Origin: Streptomyces cellostaticus
GTDB taxonomy: Bacteria > Actinomycetota > Actinomycetes > Streptomycetales > Streptomycetaceae
Assembly: GCF_023630175.1 (NCBI RefSeq)
Contig: NZ_JALLIN010000020.1
Span: forward strand, 1 to 64,000
DNA length: 64,000 nt
Direction: 5' to 3'
The position numbers and the translations under genes were made by a program. Of this stretch, positions 61,346 to 64,000 are shown piece by piece; position 1 is the first letter of the stretch, and each line of letters opens with the position of its first letter. Under the pieces are notes generated by a model. It was not told the DNA's origin and did not search any database. It saw nothing but the letters and a program-made list of their open reading frames with translations.

Positions 61346-63115
61346 TCAGCCGGCCTTCGACATCCGGGCCACCGGATCGCCCTCGGCCGCGCTCTGCGCG
61401 GAGTAGCGGAGGTCGTCGCCGACCGGCGTCAGCTCGACCGGGTGCGGCGCCGGGTCGCAGCCGAGGTGGTTGGACTTCGCGCCGACCGAGGTCGCCACGA
61501 TCCGGGACTGCGTCACCTGCTTGAGGGTGAGGATGTCGACGCAGACGCCGCCGAGCTGGTCGGTCTGCCGCAGCCTGCCCAGTTCCTCGCCGACGGCCGC
61601 GTCGCGCACGGTGAGCCGGAAGGTGCCCATCGGCAGGCTGCCGCCGAGCCCGCTGGCCGGGCCCTCCCAGGTGCCGAGGTAGCGGGCCGGGACCGTCCCC
61701 GGTGTGCCGCCGCTCCCGTCGGGCGCCTCCGAGGCCGGGGCGGCGGCCGAGCGGGAGGCCGTCGGTGCGCCGCCCGCCGTGTCGTGGTCGCCGTCGGCCC
61801 ACGGCCGGAGCAGCGCCCCGACCCCCACGGCCGCCGCGGCCGCCGCTCCCGCCACGGCCAGTGCGACGGTGCAGCTCACCCGGCGTCCTTGTCCCTTCCC
61901 GCGCGGCGCGGACGTCGCCGCCACGCTCACCGTGACCCTGCCCGGAGCCGGCCGCTCGTCCCGCGGCCCGGACCCGGCGGGCGGCTCCCCGCCCCCGGTG
62001 CCCGGCCCCGCGCGGTGAGATCCCGGGGAACCGGACGGCGGCGCCGGGGGACCGGACGGCCCGGGCGGAGTCATCGCGGGGGCCGGCCCGAACACGCCGG
62101 CGGACGCCTCCGGTTGGGACCGCTCCGCACCGGCCGTCTCGTGCGCGGGCAGCGCGGCGCCCGAAGTCCCGCTCACCGAGGGGCTGCTGAAGCCCACCGG
62201 CCCGGACGGCGCGGCATCGGCCGTCTCCAGGTTGAGCAGGCTCACCACGCTCCGGCTGACCTGTTCCACCAGCGCGCCGGGCAGCCAGCCCCCGGTGACC
62301 AGGCGGGCCGTGCCCTCCGGGGCGAGCCGGCGGGCCAGTTCCGCGGGGGCCGGGCGGGCCGCCGGGTCCTTCGCCAGGCAGTCGGCCGCCACCTCGCGCA
62401 ACTCACCCGTCAGACTGCCGAGTTCCGGTTCCTCGTGGACGACCTTGTACAGCAGTGCGGCCGAGGAGTCGCCCGGGAACGGGGGCTCACCGGTCGCCGC
62501 GTAGGCGAGCACCGCGCCGAGGGAGAAGACGTCGGCCGCTCCGGTGACGGCCTTGCCGAGGATCTGCTCGGGGGACATGTAGCCGGGCGAGCCGACGGAG
62601 ACACCGGTCGAGGTGAGGGACGCCGTACCGTCCGTGGCACGGGCGATGCCGAAGTCGATGAGCAGCGGGCCGTCCAGCGTCAGCAGCACGTTGGACGGCT
62701 TCACGTCCCGGTGCACCAGGCCCAGTTCGTGTACGGCGGTGAGCGCCTCGGCGAGTCCCGCGCCCAGCGCCCGTACGGTCCGCGCCGGCAGCGGGCCGCC
62801 GTCCGTGACGGCGGCGGCGAGTGAGGGGCCGGCCGCGTAGGCCGTGGCGACCCAGGGCACGGCGGCCTCCGGATCCGCGTCCAGGACGGGCGCGGTCCAG
62901 GCTCCGCCGACCCGGCCGGCGGCCTCGACCTCCCGCCGGAAGCGGGCCCTGAACTGTTCGTCCAGCGCGAAGTGCGGATGCACGATCTTCACCGCGACCG
63001 TACGGCCGCCCGCGCTGCGGCCCAGGTAGACCCGGCCCATGCCGCCGGAGCCGAGCCGGCCGAGCAGCCGGTAGGGCCCGACGGCGGCCGGTTCGTCGGC
63101 TCCGAGCGGCTGCAT
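61346..63115 (-). CDS. Membrane Ser/Thr protein kinase (PknB-like, no PASTA)
   Basis: This Hanks-type kinase of 589 aa has the glycine loop LGRLGSGGMGRVYLGRS, the ATP lysine K43 (VAVKIVHPH), catalytic HRD at 135-137 (LVHRDVKPSNVLL), DFG at 154-156 and activation segment GSPGYMSPEQIL, all intact. After the kinase domain (to about 270) come 150 residues of Pro/Ser-rich linker, one membrane span near residue 425 (CTVALAVAGAAAAAAVGVGALL) and an exported C-terminal domain of about 130 residues (YLGTWEGPASGLGGSLPMGTFRLTVRD...), which may sense ligands. ATG 63115 is chosen over a GTG nine bases earlier by the conserved start MQPLGADEP. It is followed by the prepilin peptidase gene. Confidence 0.93.
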   Translation of the reverse strand: MQPLGADEPAAVGPYRLLGRLGSGGMGRVYLGRSAGGRTVAVKIVHPHFALDEQFRARFRREVEAAGRVGGAWTAPVLDADPEAAVPWVATAYAAGPSLAAAVTDGGPLPARTVRALGAGLAEALTAVHELGLVHRDVKPSNVLLTLDGPLLIDFGIARATDGTASLTSTGVSVGSPGYMSPEQILGKAVTGAADVFSLGAVLAYAATGEPPFPGDSSAALLYKVVHEEPELGSLTGELREVAADCLAKDPAARPAPAELARRLAPEGTARLVTGGWLPGALVEQVSRSVVSLLNLETADAAPSGPVGFSSPSVSGTSGAALPAHETAGAERSQPEASAGVFGPAPAMTPPGPSGPPAPPSGSPGSHRAGPGTGGGEPPAGSGPRDERPAPGRVTVSVAATSAPRGKGQGRRVSCTVALAVAGAAAAAAVGVGALLRPWADGDHDTAGGAPTASRSAAAPASEAPDGSGGTPGTVPARYLGTWEGPASGLGGSLPMGTFRLTVRDAAVGEELGRLRQTDQLGGVCVDILTLKQVTQSRIVATSVGAKSNHLGCDPAPHPVELTPVGDDLRYSAQSAAEGDPVARMSKAG

Positions 63116-63183
63116 GGCGTGCACCTCTCCCCCGTAACGCTCCCCCGTGACGCCTCACTGCCCGCAGCGTAGTGCCGGGGCGA

Positions 63184-64000
<817 letters not shown>

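Overview
The window is a stretch of very GC-rich actinobacterial chromosome. The organism is most likely a Streptomyces. The evidence is the base composition, many GTG starts, stop/start overlaps (ATGA/GTGA) throughout the operons, the futalosine menaquinone pathway (MqnA, MqnC), and a gene order matching my memory of the nuo region of S. coelicolor, here in reverse orientation. No tRNA, rRNA, insertion sequence, prophage or CRISPR array was seen. Most of the window is housekeeping respiratory and redox metabolism.

Left part (1-20183). An amino-acid permease faces a YccF-HtpX pair. Next comes a partial second complex I operon, nuoA-B-C-H-I-J-K-L-M-N (12985 down to 2788). It has no nuoD, E, F or G, and its NuoC carries a long disordered tail with a Gly-Ala-Ala repeat. 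Beside it, on the other strand, are two tandem histidine kinases whose catalytic halves are almost identical in DNA, one response regulator, and korA-korB for a 2-oxoacid:ferredoxin oxidoreductase. I read this as one respiratory module in which reduced ferredoxin may feed the NADH-module-less complex.

Middle part (20203-36874). This is a mixed set: a QorR/QorB-like regulator and quinone reductase pair with a palindromic operator, RarD, a VOC protein, a Pro/Ala-rich TPR-like protein, an FMN reductase with its own operator, and an ABC exporter behind a LolA-like secreted protein. It continues with a polyprenyl diphosphate synthase (menaquinone side chain), a lytic transglycosylase under a ydaO c-di-AMP riboswitch, a HAD phosphatase, fumarylacetoacetase, an M56-type protease and RecQ.

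Right part (37082-64000). The complete 14-gene nuoA-N operon runs from 53137 down to 37082. A Rex-type NADH-sensing operator lies upstream, with two further Rex-like sites in the same intergenic region. Beyond it are an NlpC/P60 hydrolase, a geranylgeranyl reductase (side-chain saturation), a GNAT enzyme, a PASTA protein, MenG, a degenerate amidohydrolase-like protein, MqnC, an A24 prepilin peptidase, a Ser/Thr kinase and the 3' part of mqnA. Menaquinone synthesis, tailoring and use are therefore grouped around the two complex I operons. Many genes end at perfect GC-rich hairpins, which set the transcription units.
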